This document shows positions 5,779-7,278 of a DNA stretch of 7,278 bases, in pieces; the first letter of the stretch is position 1; each line of letters opens with the position of its first letter. The stretch is from contig JALRDC010000035.1 of assembly GCA_023262245.1 (NCBI GenBank), forward strand, positions 1 through 7,278, written 5' to 3'. A model generated the notes under the pieces. It did not search any database. It worked only from the letters and a program-made list of their open reading frames with translations, and was not told the DNA's origin. The translations under genes and the position numbers were made by a program. Source of the DNA: Flavobacteriaceae bacterium. GTDB lineage: Bacteria; Bacteroidota; Bacteroidia; Flavobacteriales; Flavobacteriaceae.

Positions 5779-5984
5779 TTTTGTTTTTGCATTTTTACTT
5801 TAATTAAAATTGCTTCTCCAACCAAGCAAATTCCACTATTGAAAACCACTAGTGCTGCGGTGCCCCAGTAAAACCAACTAAAATCATTTGCTGTTTTATA
5901 AATAATTGCCTCTCCTAATAAGGAAAGTCCAAAACCACAAAGGAGCAAACCCCCTATGGAATATAAAAGCCATTGTCTCTTCAT
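5775..5984 (-). CDS. Very small two-helix membrane protein with internal GEAI repeat
   Basis: I chose the ATG at 5984, which gives 69 residues. It sits 43 bases after the lipoprotein stop, is preceded by an A-rich leader, and begins MKRQW directly before the first membrane segment. An ATG at 6068 (97 residues) or TTG at 6074 would add a charged N-terminal stretch overlapping the lipoprotein gene and cannot be excluded. Membrane segments lie at about 5-23 and 36-57. Each ends in the same motif, GLSLLGEAIIYK (19-30) and GICLVGEAILIK (51-62), pointing to a duplicated helix unit. The linker is TANDFSWFYWGT. No function is known to me; similar short proteins occur in Flavobacteriia. It is probably co-transcribed with the lipoprotein and ccsA genes upstream, and its stop overlaps the TerB-like stop. 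Confidence 0.6.
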   Translation of the reverse strand: MKRQWLLYSIGGLLLCGFGLSLLGEAIIYKTANDFSWFYWGTAALVVFNSGICLVGEAILIKVKMQKQN

Positions 5985-6027
5985 TTTTATTTTAAAGATA
6001 CGGCTTCTAATTTCTTTATACTCCTCT

Positions 6028-6462
6028 TTAAAAACTAAGGTCACTGATCGTGTAACCGATTTCTTCATCGGCAATCATATAGCTAATGTCAAAATAGATA
6101 TAAGTGGGATACCCCAGTTTGGGATCGTAAGTAATATTTTCCTCCTCTGGGTTTCTTTTTCGAGTTTCCCTGATATAGTCAAAAAACCCGTTTATGGTTC
6201 GAAAAGAACTATCGTTTATTTCTTCATAAGGGATGCCATCAACTGAGATTACCTGATTTTTTTCGACAACTATTCTTTTGGGAAGGGTATATTCTCTGAT
6301 ACAAAAACAACTGATTTGCAATGTAAATTCATAATCTTCAATGCCTTGCTCCCTCCATTTCTTTTCTTCAACAGAGATATCATCAGGTAAAATTTCACTG
6401 TTTTTTACACAGGAAAGTGAAAAAATTAAAAGCAAGAAAGCAAGTAAGCGTAATTTTATCAT
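6028..6462 (-). CDS. DUF6174 family lipoprotein
   Basis: The 144-residue product has a lipoprotein signal peptide: KLRLLAFLLLIFSLS followed by Cys18, the likely lipidated residue (the SLSC box is slightly off the LAGC norm but acceptable for Bacteroidota). The mature part starts with acidic residues and then KKWREQGIEDYEFTLQISCFC (about 35-54). The aromatic W...I.DY.F core and the paired Cys52/Cys54 are the hallmark of DUF6174. A 'V.V..n.v.SvdG' strand follows at 65-76, and the family's end motif YDPKLGYPTYIYFD (112-125) with A-DEEIGYTISDL closes it. Biochemical function is unknown; the protein is presumably anchored in the inner or outer membrane facing the periplasm. It lies 40 bases after the ccsA stop on the same strand, so co-transcription is likely, though a role in cytochrome assembly is only a guess by neighbourhood. 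Confidence 0.8.
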   Translation of the reverse strand: MIKLRLLAFLLLIFSLSCVKNSEILPDDISVEEKKWREQGIEDYEFTLQISCFCIREYTLPKRIVVEKNQVISVDGIPYEEINDSSFRTINGFFDYIRETRKRNPEEENITYDPKLGYPTYIYFDISYMIADEEIGYTISDLSF

Positions 6463-6502
6463 TTTAAAAGATTTACATCGGTATTGCCAATAATTATGCC
6501 AT

Positions 6503-7278
6503 TTATTTAGAATATAACCGCTTGGATCTAAAAAACGAAGCCACTCCTAAAGCAGAAACAATAACAATGGCATAATACACAAAACTAGGAGTAATAATTT
6601 TGTCTCCACTGGCATAGGAGTGCAATCCTACTAGATAAAAATTAACGCCAAAATAGGTCATTAAAATACTAGCAAAGGCAACAATGCTCATCAAATTAAA
6701 TATCCAAGTCCCTCGCAGTCCCGGAATCAAACGCATATGAATCACAAAAGCATAAATCATGATACTAATTAAGGCCCACGTTTCTTTTGGGTCCCAACCC
6801 CAATAACGTCCCCAGCTTTCATTGGCCCACATCCCTCCTAAAAAATTACCAATGGTCAACATAATCAACCCAATGGTTAAAGACAATTCATTGATAATAG
6901 TCAATTCTTTAATTTGAAGCTTTACTTTCTTTCTATTTTCTGAAGTAGCTACGAGCATCAGCAAAAGAGAAACAACACCTATAATCATCCCCAATGCGAA
7001 CGGTCCATAACTCCCAACGATCACTGCTACATGAATCATTAACCAATAGCTATCCAAAACAGGAACGAGGTTTGCGATCGCAGGATCCATCCAATTCCAA
7101 TGAGCAATCATCAAAATCATTCCCGCTACAAAGGCTGTTGCCGCCATGGTTAAAGCCGATTTCCTCCCGAATACTAATCCAAAAAACTGTGTTGCCCAAG
7201 CCACGTAAATCATGGATTCATAGGCATCACTCCAGGGGGCGTGTCCTGAAATATACCAACGGGCTATAAGTCCAACTG
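6503..7278 (-). CDS. ccsA: Cytochrome c biogenesis protein CcsA/ResC type, C-terminal part
   Basis: The gene continues past the right edge. An ATG at 7213 is internal, because the frame stays open to 7278 with the conserved RWYISGHAPWSDAYESM stretch before it. CcsA belongs to System II cytochrome c maturation: with CcsB/ResB it carries haem across the inner membrane and attaches it to apocytochrome CxxCH sites. Visible hallmarks are the tryptophan-rich WWD segment (ESWGRYWGWDPKETWALIS), the preceding conserved His in DSYWLMIHV and the later one in YLVGLHSYASG, which would be the haem-ligating pair, plus at least six membrane helices. The C-terminus ends in a short basic tail (FFRSKRLYSK). In many Bacteroidota this domain is the end of a fused CcsB-CcsA protein, and that cannot be tested here because the N-terminal part is missing. 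The DUF6174 lipoprotein gene follows 40 bases later. Confidence 0.92.
   Translation of the reverse strand, partial: VGLIARWYISGHAPWSDAYESMIYVAWATQFFGLVFGRKSALTMAATAFVAGMILMIAHWNWMDPAIANLVPVLDSYWLMIHVAVIVGSYGPFALGMIIGVVSLLLMLVATSENRKKVKLQIKELTIINELSLTIGLIMLTIGNFLGGMWANESWGRYWGWDPKETWALISIMIYAFVIHMRLIPGLRGTWIFNLMSIVAFASILMTYFGVNFYLVGLHSYASGDKIITPSFVYYAIVIVSALGVASFFRSKRLYSK

Noticed and set aside
5956..6246. Plus-strand open frame opposite the lipoprotein and small membrane genes
   Set aside because: It overlaps two minus-strand genes, one of which matches DUF6174; no recognisable motif.
6994..7269. Plus-strand open frame opposite ccsA
   Set aside because: The minus strand encodes conserved CcsA motifs over the same bases.
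1..7278. CRISPR array, tRNA, rRNA, insertion sequence or defence island
   Set aside because: No regular direct repeats, tRNA-like cloverleaf, transposase or known defence domain was seen on either strand.

Overview
The window looks like chromosomal DNA of a Bacteroidota member, most likely a marine Flavobacteriia. The genome is AT-rich, and the genes include a System II cytochrome c assembly protein (CcsA type), a flavobacterial-style arginase, a DUF6174 lipoprotein and a 'head GIN' (DUF2807) protein behind an ECF sigma factor. Shine-Dalgarno sites are weak or absent and at least one TTG start is likely, both common in this phylum. No RNA gene, insertion sequence, CRISPR array or intact mobile element was seen.

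Left edge (about 1-681). The first ~175 bases encode, in one frame, a low-complexity Gly/Thr/Ser-rich repeat typical of phage tail fibres. Within a few codons this gives way, in a different frame, to the C-terminal part of a DUF5117/DUF4953-type zinc-dependent metalloprotease. The two halves do not belong to one gene, so this is either a real rearrangement or a chimeric assembly join at the contig end. The data cannot separate these, but a chimera is the safer assumption.

Centre left (705-3781). A compact four-gene plus-strand operon follows: ECF sigma factor, single-pass anti-sigma factor (overlapping it by 14 bases), exported DUF2807 beta-repeat protein, and exported coiled-coil plus beta-barrel protein of unknown function. 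A TGTAAC-17-CATC promoter just upstream resembles an ECF-type promoter, so the operon probably activates itself. I read it as a cell-envelope stress module. A perfect AT-rich inverted repeat closes it and also lies at the end of the converging gene.

Centre right (3851-5778). On the minus strand are arginase and a small four-helix membrane protein of unknown function. Divergent from arginase is a TerB-like acidic helical protein.

Right side (5775-7278). On the minus strand, in transcription order, are the C-terminal part of CcsA (its start lies beyond the window), a DUF6174 lipoprotein, and a very small two-helix membrane protein with an internal GEAI repeat. The last gene converges on the TerB gene with a four-base overlap of stop codons.

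Nothing here amounts to a clearly new defence or mobile system. The most noteworthy items are the abrupt phage-like/chromosomal junction, the self-regulated sigma operon with its uncharacterised barrel, and the tiny repeat membrane protein.
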